In this document: positions 45,154-54,127 of the stretch, piece by piece
Position numbering within the stretch: the stretch's first letter is position 1
Layout: each line of letters opens with the position of its first letter
Assembly (NCBI RefSeq): GCF_002165375.2
Contig: NZ_CP032134.1
Coordinates: forward strand, 3,224,001 to 3,288,000
Source of the DNA: Acinetobacter chinensis
GTDB taxonomy: Bacteria > Pseudomonadota > Gammaproteobacteria > Pseudomonadales > Moraxellaceae
Direction: 5' to 3'
DNA length: 64,000 bases
Program-made: the position numbers and the translations under genes
The notes under the pieces: generated by a model
The model's database searches: none
Told to the model about the DNA's origin: nothing
Seen by the model: only the letters and a program-made list of their open reading frames with translations

Positions 45154-47259
45154 ATGCCAGGCTCAGAGGTCAGCCAAGCCAAGCAACAGCTCAAAATCAT
45201 TATCGATGCTTACATGGATCAAAGCGATATCGAGCGCGTTCTTGTGGCCTGCGATTATGCTGATCTTGCCCATGACGGGATTACCCGTAAAAGTGGCGAA
45301 CCCTATATTTTACATCCAATTGCGGTCAGCAGTATTCTTGCGCATATGCGGCTTGATCCTGAAACCCTGATGGCAGCGCTGCTGCATGATGTCATTGAAG
45401 ACACTGATTTCAGCAAAGATGACATCACTGAAAAATTTGGTAAAACAGTCGCAGAACTGGTGGATGGCGTAACCAAACTCAGCCATTCAAGTGATAAAGA
45501 ATATAACAAAGCCGCATCGTTCAGAAAAATTTTACAGGCGACCTTACAGGATCCACGTGTCATTATTATTAAACTGGCTGACCGCTATCATAATATGACC
45601 ACCCTGGGGGCATTACGTCCTGACAAGCGTGCCCGGATTGCACAGGAAACCTTTGATGTTTTTGTACCTATGGCACGACTGGTCGGTATGAATGAAATGG
45701 CAGATAACCTGGAGCATCTGTGCTACCAGAATCTGGATCTGGATATGTTCAACAATGTTCAGGAAGCCCTGCTTCAGACCAAACCCAAACGCTGTGAATA
45801 CCAGACCAAATGGGAAAACAACCTCACTGCCCTGCTTCAACAGAACCAGATTGCCGGTCGTATCAAAAAGAAAAACAACAATATTGAGCTTTTAAGACAC
45901 TTCGTCAAAAATGACATTGATTTACAGGAACTGACGCACAGTCACGCCTTTGAAATTATTTTACAGAGCATTGCTGACTGTGACCGCCTCGCTGAAATAC
46001 TCGCTGAACATTTTCAGGTTCTGCATTACGAAGATCACATCCGTAAACCACTGCCTGGCGGCAACCAGTCCCTCATGATGCGCCTGAAAGGTGAAAAAAC
46101 CACACTTTCACTGACCATACAGACTGAACTGATGCGTAAAGCTGCCCGTTTTGGTGTCGTACTTGGTGAAAATGCACCGCAGGCCTGTCGCTCTGCAATT
46201 CAGGCATCCATGCAGAATCTGAATATCCTGATTGATGACCAGTGTGCCAAAACCACATTCAGTGATCTGCTGGACTACCTGCATCAGGAAAAAATCTGGG
46301 TGTATACCCCACATGGGCACCTGCACGAACTCCCACAGGGAGCAACAGCCGTCGATTTTGCATATTCTGCAAGCCTGTTCCTGGGAAACCACGCCGTCGG
46401 TGCCAAAATCAATGGTGAAACCAAACCATTATCCACTCCTCTGCTGAGTGGTCAGGTGGTGGAAATCATTACCGATGTTCTGGCAACGCCAAATCCAGAC
46501 TGGCTGAGTTTCGTCAACACGCAGAAAGCCCGTCGCGCCCTTCAGAATATTCTGCGTGATCAGGACATTGAAGAACAGCGTCTGATTGGACAGCAGGCAC
46601 TGAGCCGCGCACTTAAGCTGTTCAACCGCTCCATTAAAGACCTGAGTGATGATGATTGGACCGATCTGCTGCAATGGCGTCATGTCGAATCACGTGATCA
46701 GCTGTTTGAACAGATTGCTGTCGGTGATTTACTCCCTCAGTTGGTTGCCAATCACCTGTATTCTCAGGATCAGACCCAGGAAGAACATGTCTCTGATCGA
46801 CTGATTCAGGGTACTGAAGGTGTGGATGTCAAATATGCACACTGCTGCAACCCTGTACTGGGTGACCCGATTCAGGGACATCTGTCACGCAGAGGTCTGA
46901 TTGTACACCGCGCGCGCTGTCACAATCTGCTGCACGAACAGCATCTGCACCCTGAAAACATCATGCCTCTGCAATGGACATCCGAAGATGTGGATGATGT
47001 CAGCTTCACGGCATATCTCAGCATTGATATGGAAATGAATGACGAACAGATTTCTGACCTGATCTACCAGTGCCGTAAAGCAAAAACCGGTGTGGAAATG
47101 GTTCGTAACCATGAAGGCAAAACCTATGTCAACGTGGTGGTCAACAACCGTAAACAGATTGCCCGTATTATCCGTGACCTGCGAATGCATTACGGCTTCC
47201 CAAGAATTACCCGCCTTGCCCTGCCACTGAATATTTCAGAGACCTCAAAAGCGAGTTGA
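45154..47259 (+). CDS. spoT: SpoT: (p)ppGpp hydrolase with degenerate synthetase domain
   Basis: A 701-residue RelA/SpoT-family protein starting MPGSEVSQAKQQLKIIIDAY, preceded by AAAAGGTG. The N-terminal HD hydrolase domain is intact (SGEPYILHPIAVSSIL, LLHDVIEDT, KLADRYHNM). In the synthetase region the usual PKxNGYQSLHT block reads PLPGGNQSLMM, and the G-loop and catalytic acidic residues are not recognisable. A TGS domain (YTPHGHLHELPQGATAVDFA), a zinc-finger-like CCNP motif and a C-terminal ACT domain (YLSIDMEMNDEQISDLIYQC) follow. It is probably hydrolase-only, in line with what has been reported for Acinetobacter SpoT. Confidence 0.94.
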   Translation: MPGSEVSQAKQQLKIIIDAYMDQSDIERVLVACDYADLAHDGITRKSGEPYILHPIAVSSILAHMRLDPETLMAALLHDVIEDTDFSKDDITEKFGKTVAELVDGVTKLSHSSDKEYNKAASFRKILQATLQDPRVIIIKLADRYHNMTTLGALRPDKRARIAQETFDVFVPMARLVGMNEMADNLEHLCYQNLDLDMFNNVQEALLQTKPKRCEYQTKWENNLTALLQQNQIAGRIKKKNNNIELLRHFVKNDIDLQELTHSHAFEIILQSIADCDRLAEILAEHFQVLHYEDHIRKPLPGGNQSLMMRLKGEKTTLSLTIQTELMRKAARFGVVLGENAPQACRSAIQASMQNLNILIDDQCAKTTFSDLLDYLHQEKIWVYTPHGHLHELPQGATAVDFAYSASLFLGNHAVGAKINGETKPLSTPLLSGQVVEIITDVLATPNPDWLSFVNTQKARRALQNILRDQDIEEQRLIGQQALSRALKLFNRSIKDLSDDDWTDLLQWRHVESRDQLFEQIAVGDLLPQLVANHLYSQDQTQEEHVSDRLIQGTEGVDVKYAHCCNPVLGDPIQGHLSRRGLIVHRARCHNLLHEQHLHPENIMPLQWTSEDVDDVSFTAYLSIDMEMNDEQISDLIYQCRKAKTGVEMVRNHEGKTYVNVVVNNRKQIARIIRDLRMHYGFPRITRLALPLNISETSKAS

Positions 47260-47334
47260 TCACTTAAAACGATAGTACTTCTGCATGCCCATAGCTTCGA
47301 CTATGATGTATGCAGACGAAAAAAGGAGAAAGCG

Positions 47335-47718
47335 ATGTCCCGTCAGGTAATCCATACTGAAAATGCACCAGCAGCTATTGGTACATATTCACAAGCCATT
47401 CTGGTTGGCAACACTCTGTACCTTTCAGGTCAGATTGGACTTGACCCATACAGCATGGAACTGGTAGAGGGGATTGAAGCGCAGATCCGACGTGTTTTTG
47501 ATAATTTAAAAGCCGTATGTGAAGCAGCAGGTGGTTCTCTGGCTGATATTGTAAAACTGAATATTTTCCTGACCGATCTGTCTCATTTTCAGCTGGTCAA
47601 TCAGATTATGGGCGAATATTTTGCTCAGCCTTATCCTGCACGTGCAGCACTGGGTGTTGCAAGTCTGCCTAAAGGCGCACTGGTTGAAATGGATGGCATT
47701 GTTATTATTAATCAATAA
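47335..47718 (+). CDS. ridA: RidA-family enamine/imine deaminase
   Basis: A 127-residue protein. RidA hydrolyses reactive 2-aminoacrylate-type intermediates made by PLP enzymes. The family signature AIGTYSQAILVGNTLYLSGQ is near the N-terminus; the substrate-binding Arg is in YPARAALGVASLPKGALVEM. AAAGGAG lies 6-7 bases before the ATG. It follows spoT by 75 bases and may be partly co-transcribed with it. Confidence 0.94.
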   Translation: MSRQVIHTENAPAAIGTYSQAILVGNTLYLSGQIGLDPYSMELVEGIEAQIRRVFDNLKAVCEAAGGSLADIVKLNIFLTDLSHFQLVNQIMGEYFAQPYPARAALGVASLPKGALVEMDGIVIINQ

Positions 47719-47736
47719 CATAAATCCAGACCACAC

Positions 47737-47765
47737 AATACCACCGATCAGGTGGTATTTTTTTA
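47737..47765 (+). terminator. Terminator after ridA
   Basis: AATACCACC / GGTGGTATT followed by T residues. Confidence 0.88.
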
Positions 47766-47815
47766 TTCAAAATACCAATCAGCATAAGTGAGCTTTTAAA
47801 TGAATCCTATTGACA

Positions 47816-47834
47816 AATGATAACAATTATCAAT
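47816..47834. promoter_or_regulatory. Fur box upstream of bfd
   Basis: AATGATAACAATTATCAAT matches the GATAATGATAATCATTATC-type Fur operator closely (inverted ATGATAA / TTATCA). It lies 38 bases before the bfd start, as expected for iron-repressed control. Confidence 0.75.
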
Positions 47835-47871
47835 AATATCACCCATCCCATTTATACTTTGGTTGTATCGC

Positions 47872-48066
47872 ATGTACGTTTGTTTGTGCCGTGGTATTAC
47901 AGATCAGGACATTAAAGACGCAGTTGCAAACGGTGCTGAAAGCTACCGTGAAATCCGCGATCTGCTTGATCTGGGAACATGCTGTGGTCGTTGTGCCCCT
48001 GAAGCACGCAGCATTATCAGCGATGAACTGTCAGAAATTGCTGCCCGTATTTCAATTGCTGCCTGA
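47872..48066 (+). CDS. bfd: Bacterioferritin-associated ferredoxin
   Basis: A 64-residue [2Fe-2S] protein that docks on bacterioferritin and delivers electrons to release stored iron. The ATG at 47872 (MYVCLCRGITDQDIKDAV) is preferred to a TTG nine bases upstream. The four cluster cysteines are in YVCLCRG and GTCCGRCAPEA. It has a Fur box upstream and bfr follows downstream. Confidence 0.95.
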   Translation: MYVCLCRGITDQDIKDAVANGAESYREIRDLLDLGTCCGRCAPEARSIISDELSEIAARISIAA

Positions 48067-48102
48067 TTTTTTGCAACACCCGAATAATCATAATTATAAA
48101 CT

Positions 48103-48157
48103 CAATGGTCGAAAGACCATTTCTCCTCCCCCGCTTATGACTCTGAGCGGGTTTTTA
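48103..48157 (+). terminator. Two hairpins after bfd, the second a terminator
   Basis: AATGGTC-GAAA-GACCATT (48103-48120, a stable GAAA tetraloop) is followed by CCCGCT...AGCGGG with TTTTT (48130-48157). The gap to bfr (48067-48327) holds these and a 5'-leader hairpin only. Confidence 0.75.
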
Positions 48158-48284
48158 TTGCAGCAGACTTCAACGCTCTGAACATCTTTGGACTATTCAA
48201 CTGTTTTTGATTGCGATTTTCATTTGCTGTTCCATAAATTACTCGCCAATCAACCCTGTACGCATTAAGATAAACAGATGGATT

Positions 48285-48303
48285 GCCTTAACTCCCTTAA
48301 GGC
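48285..48303 (+). promoter_or_regulatory. Hairpin in the bfr leader
   Basis: GCCTTAA-CTCCC-TTAAGGC lies 25 bases before the bfr ATG, upstream of the GGAG ribosome site at 48317-48320. It could be an operator or an mRNA structure; no T run follows. Confidence 0.45.
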
Positions 48304-48327
48304 ATAGATTGTTGATGGAGCTATGCA

Positions 48328-48792
48328 ATGAAAGGCAACCGTGACGTAATCAATCAGTTAAACCAGGTGCTGTACCATCATTTAACTGCAATTAACCAGT
48401 ATTTCCTGCATTCACGTATGTTTAATGACTGGGGAATTGAACAGCTGGGTTCAGCAGAATACAAAGAATCCATCCGTCAGATGAAACATGCTGATAAAAT
48501 TATTGAACGGATTCTGTTCCTGGAAGGACTGCCAAACCTGCAGCATCTAGGCAAACTTTATATCGGACAGCATACCGTTGAAGTACTGAACTGCGATGTC
48601 CGCAAAGTTAAAGAAAATATTGAAGCAATTCAGAAAGCTGTTGCACTGGCTGAAGAGCAGATGGATTATGTGACACGTGATCTGGCTCAGGAAATCCTGG
48701 AAAAAGAAGAAGAATACTGGGACTGGCTGACCACTCAGCTCGACCTGGCTCAAAGTGTCGGCACAGAGAACTATATTCAAAGCCAGTTGTAA
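48328..48792 (+). CDS. bfr: Bacterioferritin, heme-ligand type with degenerate ferroxidase site
   Basis: A 154-residue ferritin-like iron-storage subunit. Met52, the axial heme ligand between subunits, is present (IRQMKHADK). Of the usual di-iron ferroxidase ligands (E18, E51, H54, E94, E127, H130), only H54 and E127 remain; positions 18, 51, 94 and 130 read His, Gln, Val and Tyr. This matches the heme-binding subunit of two-subunit bacterioferritins, which needs a ferroxidase-competent partner encoded elsewhere. It lies downstream of bfd with its own leader. Confidence 0.93.
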   Translation: MKGNRDVINQLNQVLYHHLTAINQYFLHSRMFNDWGIEQLGSAEYKESIRQMKHADKIIERILFLEGLPNLQHLGKLYIGQHTVEVLNCDVRKVKENIEAIQKAVALAEEQMDYVTRDLAQEILEKEEEYWDWLTTQLDLAQSVGTENYIQSQL

Positions 48793-48802
48793 TTCTTTCA
48801 AT

Positions 48803-48831
48803 AAAAAAGCCAGCTGAAGCTGGCTTTTTTA
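48803..48831. terminator. Bidirectional terminator between bfr and the first pglL gene
   Basis: AAAAAAGCCAGCT-GA-AGCTGGCTTTTTT, symmetric, ending both convergent genes. Confidence 0.92.
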
Positions 48832-48860
48832 ATATGACTCAGTCTGAGATTTACAAAAAA

Positions 48861-50507
48861 TCAGTCTGCCTGTTTCACAGAAGATGCCGGCAGCAGCTGT
48901 TCATATTTTACATCTACTTTTTTCATCTGCTTTAACAGCCATAACTGATGCTTTGCTTCTTCTGGATAGCCATTATAAGCAAGCAGTTTTGCATATTTAA
49001 TGACGTCATATTTCGTTGGATAATTTTCCACCATCCCTTTCAGTTCATCCAGCTGTTCACGGGAAACCTGGGTATATGGGTTCATCCTGATCCAGTCAAT
49101 ACGTCGGTCAAATTCCTGAAGTATATAAATCTCGTCCTGATTGGTCAGTTTTGCAGGCTGCCCATCATAACGGATGGACTGGTTCAGCTTCGGTACCAGT
49201 GTTTTATAATCCCTGTAAATCAAGACAAGTAAAATCAACCCGATAACAAATGTTATCTGCATAAACCGTGGAGACAAAGAAAACTGGCTGCACTCAGTAT
49301 TCTGCGACTGCACAATACCGAGAATAAAACCCATCGGCAGCAGGAAGTAAGCATACATCAGCGGAAATTCAAGCAGACCATGTACCATCAGTGCACCGAT
49401 CATCAGCAAACCAATCACGGATTCCACTGAATTGACCTGTCTGCTGAGCTGAATACCCCACCAGATAAAATACAGCAGTATTGGTACACCCAGCAGCAGA
49501 CCATTCCACAGCAGCAGATCAATCACAATATTATGCGCACTGCGTATCCACAGCGGTCCTGGAAATGAGTCACTGATCTGCATGTAAGCTACACTGGTCT
49601 GATGCCATCCATAGCCAAACCAGGGTTTATTCTGGATGGCATGCAACATCTGATCCCATATTGCCAGCCGTGACATATCTACTGCTGCACGTGCCACCAC
49701 CCCTTTGGTCTGGGCAATATTTACATCCGAAAACTGAGCAATGGCCTGAGTCAGTACAGGAATACTCAGAGTGAATACAATAAACAACGCCAACCAGCTC
49801 AGACTGTAATACCACTTTAAAGTAATATAGCCTTTGTACTGCTGCCATGCGGCATAAATAAGCACACAGATACAGGCAACCCATGAGGTCCTGGACTGAC
49901 TTAAAGCAACAGCAAACAGCATAATCAGTGTGCAGGCTGCAATCATCCAGGTCTCCAGCTTTTGCTTTTCATACAGATACAGCCCCGCCAGCAGCGACAT
50001 AACCAGAAAACTGGCCATGTTGTTTGGCTGAGCGAAATTTGCATAAGGACGGACTGCATTTTTCATGTCAACCATACCCGGGATATAAGCATCTATTGTC
50101 AGCCATTGACTGATTGCAATCAGACCCGTCAGTGTTCCACAAAGAATGAATACTCCACAAAGTCCTGAAAATATCTGCTCTCTATCTGTTTTACTCAGAG
50201 TCAGGTTATAACCCAGAACAGTACAGAGCCAGAAAGCAAAGACGAACAGGAAGCTGAGCAAAGCCTTATCAAAAAAGAAGATCTGCCCCACTCCCCACTG
50301 AATCAGAGGTATCAACGAGATCAACAGCAACGGAGTAGAGATTCGAGGAATGCTGATCCTGTCTTTAAGATAAACGGCAGCCAAAGCAAATACAGCCAGG
50401 AAAGCATACAGCTCTCCGGTATAAGTCACCCATGGCCGGTAGTGCACAGGGAGCAGCCATGCCAGTGATATACAGACACTGGCGAGTAGCAATAAAAGGA
50501 ATTTCAT
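48861..50507 (-). CDS. PglL/TfpO-type O-oligosaccharyltransferase (Wzy_C family), copy 1
   Basis: A 548-residue membrane protein with about a dozen hydrophobic helices and a Wzy_C (O-antigen ligase-like) core. The large periplasmic loop has RPYANFAQPNNMASFLVMSL and GYGWHQTSVAYMQ...IRSAHNIVIDLLLWNG; the His in AHN is the usual functional residue. A C-terminal soluble segment of about 100 residues follows. Enzymes of this kind transfer lipid-linked glycans to serine of pilin or other proteins. It has its own promoter region because a terminator lies upstream. In Acinetobacter such genes sit beside pilA. Whether this one is the general PglL or pilin-specific TfpO is not decidable here. Confidence 0.85.
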   Translation of the reverse strand: MKFLLLLLASVCISLAWLLPVHYRPWVTYTGELYAFLAVFALAAVYLKDRISIPRISTPLLLISLIPLIQWGVGQIFFFDKALLSFLFVFAFWLCTVLGYNLTLSKTDREQIFSGLCGVFILCGTLTGLIAISQWLTIDAYIPGMVDMKNAVRPYANFAQPNNMASFLVMSLLAGLYLYEKQKLETWMIAACTLIMLFAVALSQSRTSWVACICVLIYAAWQQYKGYITLKWYYSLSWLALFIVFTLSIPVLTQAIAQFSDVNIAQTKGVVARAAVDMSRLAIWDQMLHAIQNKPWFGYGWHQTSVAYMQISDSFPGPLWIRSAHNIVIDLLLWNGLLLGVPILLYFIWWGIQLSRQVNSVESVIGLLMIGALMVHGLLEFPLMYAYFLLPMGFILGIVQSQNTECSQFSLSPRFMQITFVIGLILLVLIYRDYKTLVPKLNQSIRYDGQPAKLTNQDEIYILQEFDRRIDWIRMNPYTQVSREQLDELKGMVENYPTKYDVIKYAKLLAYNGYPEEAKHQLWLLKQMKKVDVKYEQLLPASSVKQAD

Positions 50508-50544
50508 ATTGGAGAAAATGCAGATTCAGTTGATATATGATAAT

Positions 50545-50575
50545 AAAAAACACCTGATGATTCAGGTGTTTTTTA
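50545..50575 (-). terminator. Terminator after tfpZ
   Basis: AAAAAACACCTGA-TGAT-TCAGGTGTTTTTT; on the minus strand it follows the tfpZ gene. Confidence 0.92.
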
Positions 50576-50597
50576 TTGACTCAATACGGACAGGGAG

Positions 50598-51332
50598 TTA
50601 ATTCCATGGACGTAAATCTACGATTTTGATCACTGTGCCTTTTTCATCTATCAATACAGTCATATCAACAGCACTGGCTTTCATTGGCAGATAAGCATAC
50701 GCTGTTGGGTTATCAGCAAGTATTTTTTTTACTGATGAAGGTGGGTTAAACTGATTTAATTCATCAATTTTATGACTTCGTTTAAGCATTTGATCTGTTA
50801 CTTTTGATATATCTACATATCGCTCAGGATACTGTGCCAATGAAATTCCTGAAAAAACCTCATTAAACATATCTTTATTTCTTGTTTCAGTATCATTTGA
50901 AAATTGCAAGGCTGCATACTGCGGTCCAAGCCATGGTAATCTCTGAAACTGAGGTAAAATATTCGCATCCTCTTGCTCAATGATCTCGTTATTCTTCACA
51001 ACCTCAAAACGATCCACACTGAATACAGTCCATGCAGGACGTCCCTGAACTATACTGTATACACCAAAGCTTAATGCACAAATCTGAATAAGTATAATAA
51101 TACTCAAATCCATCTTTAAGGTTTTTTTACCTTCTTTATAGACAAAAAAACCTAGTAATGGCCCTATAATGACATCAATTATAATTAACATCAGAAAAAT
51201 ATGGGTAACTCCGACTGCCTTATATAATGGATATGGATACCACACCCCAAAAACAAGACACACAACTAAAAATGCAACTATTGAGGAAATCCCTAAATGG
51301 CATATAAAAAAACGTTTACGATTATTTTTCAT
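50598..51332 (-). CDS. tfpZ: TfpX/TfpZ-family type IV pilin accessory protein
   Basis: A 244-residue inner-membrane protein. The start at 51332 gives MKNNRKRFFICHLGISSIVA; the longer frame to 51404 runs into the pilin gene. Four hydrophobic segments lie in the first 110 residues (FGVWYPYPLYKAVGVTHIFL, IDVIIGPLLGFFVYKEGKK), followed by a soluble domain with GRPAWTVFSVDRFEVV and a final IVDLRPWN. In Pseudomonas, TfpX and TfpZ are cognate chaperone-like helpers of particular pilin types. It starts 13 bases after the stop of the upstream pilin gene and forms a pair with it. A frameshifted relative is at 61.4 kb. Confidence 0.85.
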   Translation of the reverse strand: MKNNRKRFFICHLGISSIVAFLVVCLVFGVWYPYPLYKAVGVTHIFLMLIIIDVIIGPLLGFFVYKEGKKTLKMDLSIIILIQICALSFGVYSIVQGRPAWTVFSVDRFEVVKNNEIIEQEDANILPQFQRLPWLGPQYAALQFSNDTETRNKDMFNEVFSGISLAQYPERYVDISKVTDQMLKRSHKIDELNQFNPPSSVKKILADNPTAYAYLPMKASAVDMTVLIDEKGTVIKIVDLRPWN

Positions 51333-51345
51333 TTCACTTACTGGT

Positions 51346-51834
51346 TTATCGACAGTTAATTGGTAAATATTTGGCTTCAATACCTGTTCCATCCTGCTTT
51401 GCAATACACCTCCAGGCCCTGACTTCCTTTGTTGAGGATGTCACAAAATCTGCTGCGACAGAAGGCGTTGTCATCTCAGCATCACTATATGGAATCAACT
51501 CCAGGTTAACTTTCATACCCAGTTCGGGAATATTCTGTGCCTGAATCTGAATGACCCCATTCTGATTACTTGTAATAATTGCAACCTTATTTGATGCCCC
51601 ATTCAGCTCACCACAACTAAATTCAGTACCATTAACTGGTGCGACCCTAAAACCTGACTGTGAAGCTTCACTTATTGCAGTCCTGCATACTGACGTCGCC
51701 ATAACCACTTCTGAAACTTTCGTACGAATGACATAATCATTATATGCCGGTAAAGCTATTGCACTTAGTATTCCTATAATTGCAACAACAATCATCAGCT
51801 CAATTAAAGTAAACCCTTTATTATCAGTCAACAT
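51346..51834 (-). CDS. Type IV major pilin (PilA-like)
   Basis: A 162-residue prepilin. Leader MLTDNKG, then FTLIELMIVVAIIGILSAIA with Phe+1 and Glu+5. Mature features are SEVVMATSVCRTAISEASQS, FSCGELNG, a VRAWRCIA strand and the end IEAKYLPINCR; the last two cysteines delimit the D-region. A sigma-54-type promoter (51869-51884) and GACA/TGTC repeats lie upstream. It is clearly related to the headless pilin at 53.7 kb. The C-terminus is Arg, not the Ser used by TfpO. It is followed by tfpZ. Confidence 0.88.
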   Translation of the reverse strand: MLTDNKGFTLIELMIVVAIIGILSAIALPAYNDYVIRTKVSEVVMATSVCRTAISEASQSGFRVAPVNGTEFSCGELNGASNKVAIITSNQNGVIQIQAQNIPELGMKVNLELIPYSDAEMTTPSVAADFVTSSTKEVRAWRCIAKQDGTGIEAKYLPINCR

Positions 51835-51868
51835 TTTTTAATACCATTAGCCACCCTTAAGCAGCTAA

Positions 51869-51969
51869 TGCAAAAAACACGCCAACAATAAAAATAATAA
51901 AAATCAACATTTTATATTAAAAAAATATTTATAAAAACTATAATCAACATAGAAAGACATTATTTGTCA
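51869..51969 (-). promoter_or_regulatory. Sigma-54 promoter and GACA/TGTC repeat for the 51.8-kb pilin
   Basis: On the minus strand TGGCGT-N5-TTGCA (51869-51884) fits the -24/-12 consensus TGGCAC-N5-TTGC. It lies about 35 bases upstream of the ATG. Further upstream, GACA-TTATT-TGTC (51956-51968) is an inverted TGTC pair like the PilR sites known in Pseudomonas. Confidence 0.65.
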
Positions 51970-53595
51970 CTATTTGCCTCTTTTCAGAGACTGAATATAC
52001 GATATGGTAATATTCTCCTGATAGAATGCATTATAAATTTTTAATATTTTTTTTGCTTCACCCTCCTTCTGATTCATCACTAATATCTCAATATATTTAT
52101 ATAATACTGGTCTATCTGGGAATCTATAAACAAGCATTCTCATCCTTTCCAGATCAGAATCTGAAACTGTTGAGGAAATCGGATATCGTGTAAACCACAT
52201 ATATTCACTTATATGGTTCAAAAAGATGCTGTTTAGCTCTATTCTATTTTCTTTCAACGATTCAAGCTGAACATTTTCATAACGCATAAGCTGATATTCA
52301 TCAGAAAGTTTTTTATAATCAAATAAAAAAACTATCAAGCCTGATAAAAATATAAAAACAGCTCCATAATATATATTTTTATTTATCTGGATATTTTTCT
52401 CACTATAATACTGAGCATACAATACCCCTAAAACAAAACCAAAAGGAAATAAAAAATATGCATAAGCAAAAGGATACTCAAACATACTATGCACTGCTAT
52501 CGGACCAAGCAATGAAAGCAACAGAAAATTATTCTTATTAACAGCTAATGACAGTTTAACAAAAAAATATAAGATTAAAAAAATAAAAAAAGAACCTGGA
52601 ATCAGTCCATTCCATATCAGTAAGTCAAGAAACAGATTATGACTATAACCCAAAACCGGATATTCGATATAATCAGTATTATTAAGTAATTGAGCTGGGT
52701 TTAATTGCCCCCAACCATAACCATAACCATACCACGGTGAGTTCATTAAAATATGTGTAATCTGTTTCCACATTTCCAACCGCTGCATACCTGAAAAAGA
52801 ACGTTCTTCCAGTGTGGACAAAGTATTAACACCTATCAGATCACTCAGTATAGGTAATCCTACCCATAACACTATAAATACGATATAAAAATAAAATATA
52901 TGCCATGTACTTGAGCGCATTTTCACCCTATGTATTTTTATGAACCACCATACAATAAAACATAGTGCAAATACCCAGGCTGTTCTTGACTGAGTAAGAA
53001 CTACACCCATCAAAAGATATGAAGACAACAAAACAACAATCAATCTATTAATTTTTTTATTTTCATAAAGATATAATAAGCTCATCAGCCCCATCAGCAA
53101 TAAAGTGCAAAGCTGATTGGGTTGCGCCATATTTGCAAAAGGTCGACCGCCTGGACGTAGATCTACTATCCATATACTGCCACTGAGCAGTAGCCATTGC
53201 CTCAACTGAATATATACAGAAACAATACTGGCAAAAATAATAATGATTAAAAACCCTGAAATTACATTTTCTTTTTTGGGGTTGTTATTAAGATTAAAAC
53301 CAGTAATTATTAATACTGAAAAAACCAATAAATACAAAAAGTACATTATGGCTTCACTTAAATAGTATGAAATACCGCACAAGTAATAAATCAATGGTAC
53401 TAATGAAATAAAAAATATAAAAACAGCGATGTGAGGAATTTTAATTTCTTTGAGATTTATCATACCTAACATCATTAAAAATGATGCAAAAAATATACTG
53501 AAGTCCTGATGAACACTGAGCCACGGTAAATAGTGGTTCGGAAGTAAAAAAGCCAGCAAAAAAAATAACGCTGCTAAAGTATAAATATAGTTCAT
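51970..53595 (-). CDS. PglL/TfpO-type O-oligosaccharyltransferase (Wzy_C family), copy 2
   Basis: A 541-residue membrane protein homologous to the 48.9-kb gene: RPFANMAQPNQLCTLLLMGL, YGYGYGWGQLNPAQLL and GYSHNLFLDLLIWNG with the functional His. It is much richer in AT than copy 1. It lies directly downstream of the headless pilin gene, separated by a hairpin at 53612-53641. The pilin - TfpO order is the classic arrangement for pilin glycosylation in Acinetobacter and Pseudomonas group I. With its promoter region decayed, expression depends on a promoter I cannot see. Confidence 0.85.
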   Translation of the reverse strand: MNYIYTLAALFFLLAFLLPNHYLPWLSVHQDFSIFFASFLMMLGMINLKEIKIPHIAVFIFFISLVPLIYYLCGISYYLSEAIMYFLYLLVFSVLIITGFNLNNNPKKENVISGFLIIIIFASIVSVYIQLRQWLLLSGSIWIVDLRPGGRPFANMAQPNQLCTLLLMGLMSLLYLYENKKINRLIVVLLSSYLLMGVVLTQSRTAWVFALCFIVWWFIKIHRVKMRSSTWHIFYFYIVFIVLWVGLPILSDLIGVNTLSTLEERSFSGMQRLEMWKQITHILMNSPWYGYGYGWGQLNPAQLLNNTDYIEYPVLGYSHNLFLDLLIWNGLIPGSFFIFLILYFFVKLSLAVNKNNFLLLSLLGPIAVHSMFEYPFAYAYFLFPFGFVLGVLYAQYYSEKNIQINKNIYYGAVFIFLSGLIVFLFDYKKLSDEYQLMRYENVQLESLKENRIELNSIFLNHISEYMWFTRYPISSTVSDSDLERMRMLVYRFPDRPVLYKYIEILVMNQKEGEAKKILKIYNAFYQENITISYIQSLKRGK

Positions 53596-53611
53596 ATTTC
53601 AACCAGATATA

Positions 53612-53641
53612 AAAAAAAGGAGCAATACATGCTCCTTTTTT
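53612..53641 (-). terminator. Hairpin between headless pilin and oligosaccharyltransferase
   Basis: AAAAAGGAGCA-ATACA-TGCTCCTTTTT with a T run on the minus strand. Such attenuator-like terminators are common between a strongly expressed pilin gene and its accessory gene. Confidence 0.85.
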
Positions 53642-53653
53642 AGAATCTAAAAA

Positions 53654-54127
53654 TTAACGGCAAGATGCTGGTAAATATTTTGCTTCGATACCTGTAGTTG
53701 CACCTGATTTACATTGCCATGCTTTAATCACATTCAAACTTGCTCTGTTAAAATCTGCCGCTACAGCCTTACCAGTAGTACCATTTGCAGGAACAGTTGG
53801 TACAGTGAAAGGAACAAAATCAACATTTACATTAGTACCAAGCTGGCTGATCTGTCTTGCAGTAACAGTGATCGTACCATCTACAGCTGTAGAAATCTTT
53901 TCGACATATTGTGAAAGCGGACTTGTACTACTACCACCTTCACCACAACCAAAACTGTCAGCAGCTGTTGGTGTAGCAGCAAAACCTGTCTGTGATGCTT
54001 CAGAAATTGCTGTACGGCATGTAGAAGCTGCAAGTACAACTTCAGATACTTTTGCACGAGCTGTATAGTCCTGATATGCAGGAAGTGCAACAGCAGCAAG
54101 AATACCAATGATCGCAACAACGATCAT
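53654..54127 (-). pseudogene. Headless type IV pilin gene (no leader peptide, no promoter)
   Basis: A 157-residue frame starting MIVVAIIGILAAVALPAYQD, that is, at about mature residue 7 of a pilin. The codons before it read TGA-ATT-AAA-TTA: an in-frame stop sits three codons upstream, and the G-F-T-L prepilin-peptidase site and normal Glu+5 are missing. The rest is a complete pilin (TCRTAISEASQTG, FGCGEGG, IKAWQCKSG, end IEAKYLPASCR). GACA/TGTC repeats that normally lie 100-170 bases upstream of the start begin only about 28 bases away, so the promoter and 5' end appear deleted. It cannot be processed as a pilin as read. Confidence 0.7.

Noticed and set aside
45613..46392. Minus-strand frames opposite spoT
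   Set aside because: Antisense to a conserved gene with all domain motifs in the plus-strand frame.
53881..54120. 79-codon Leu/Val-rich frame on the minus strand within the headless pilin
   Set aside because: An out-of-frame reading of the pilin gene; low-complexity repeats of Leu and Val, no start signal.
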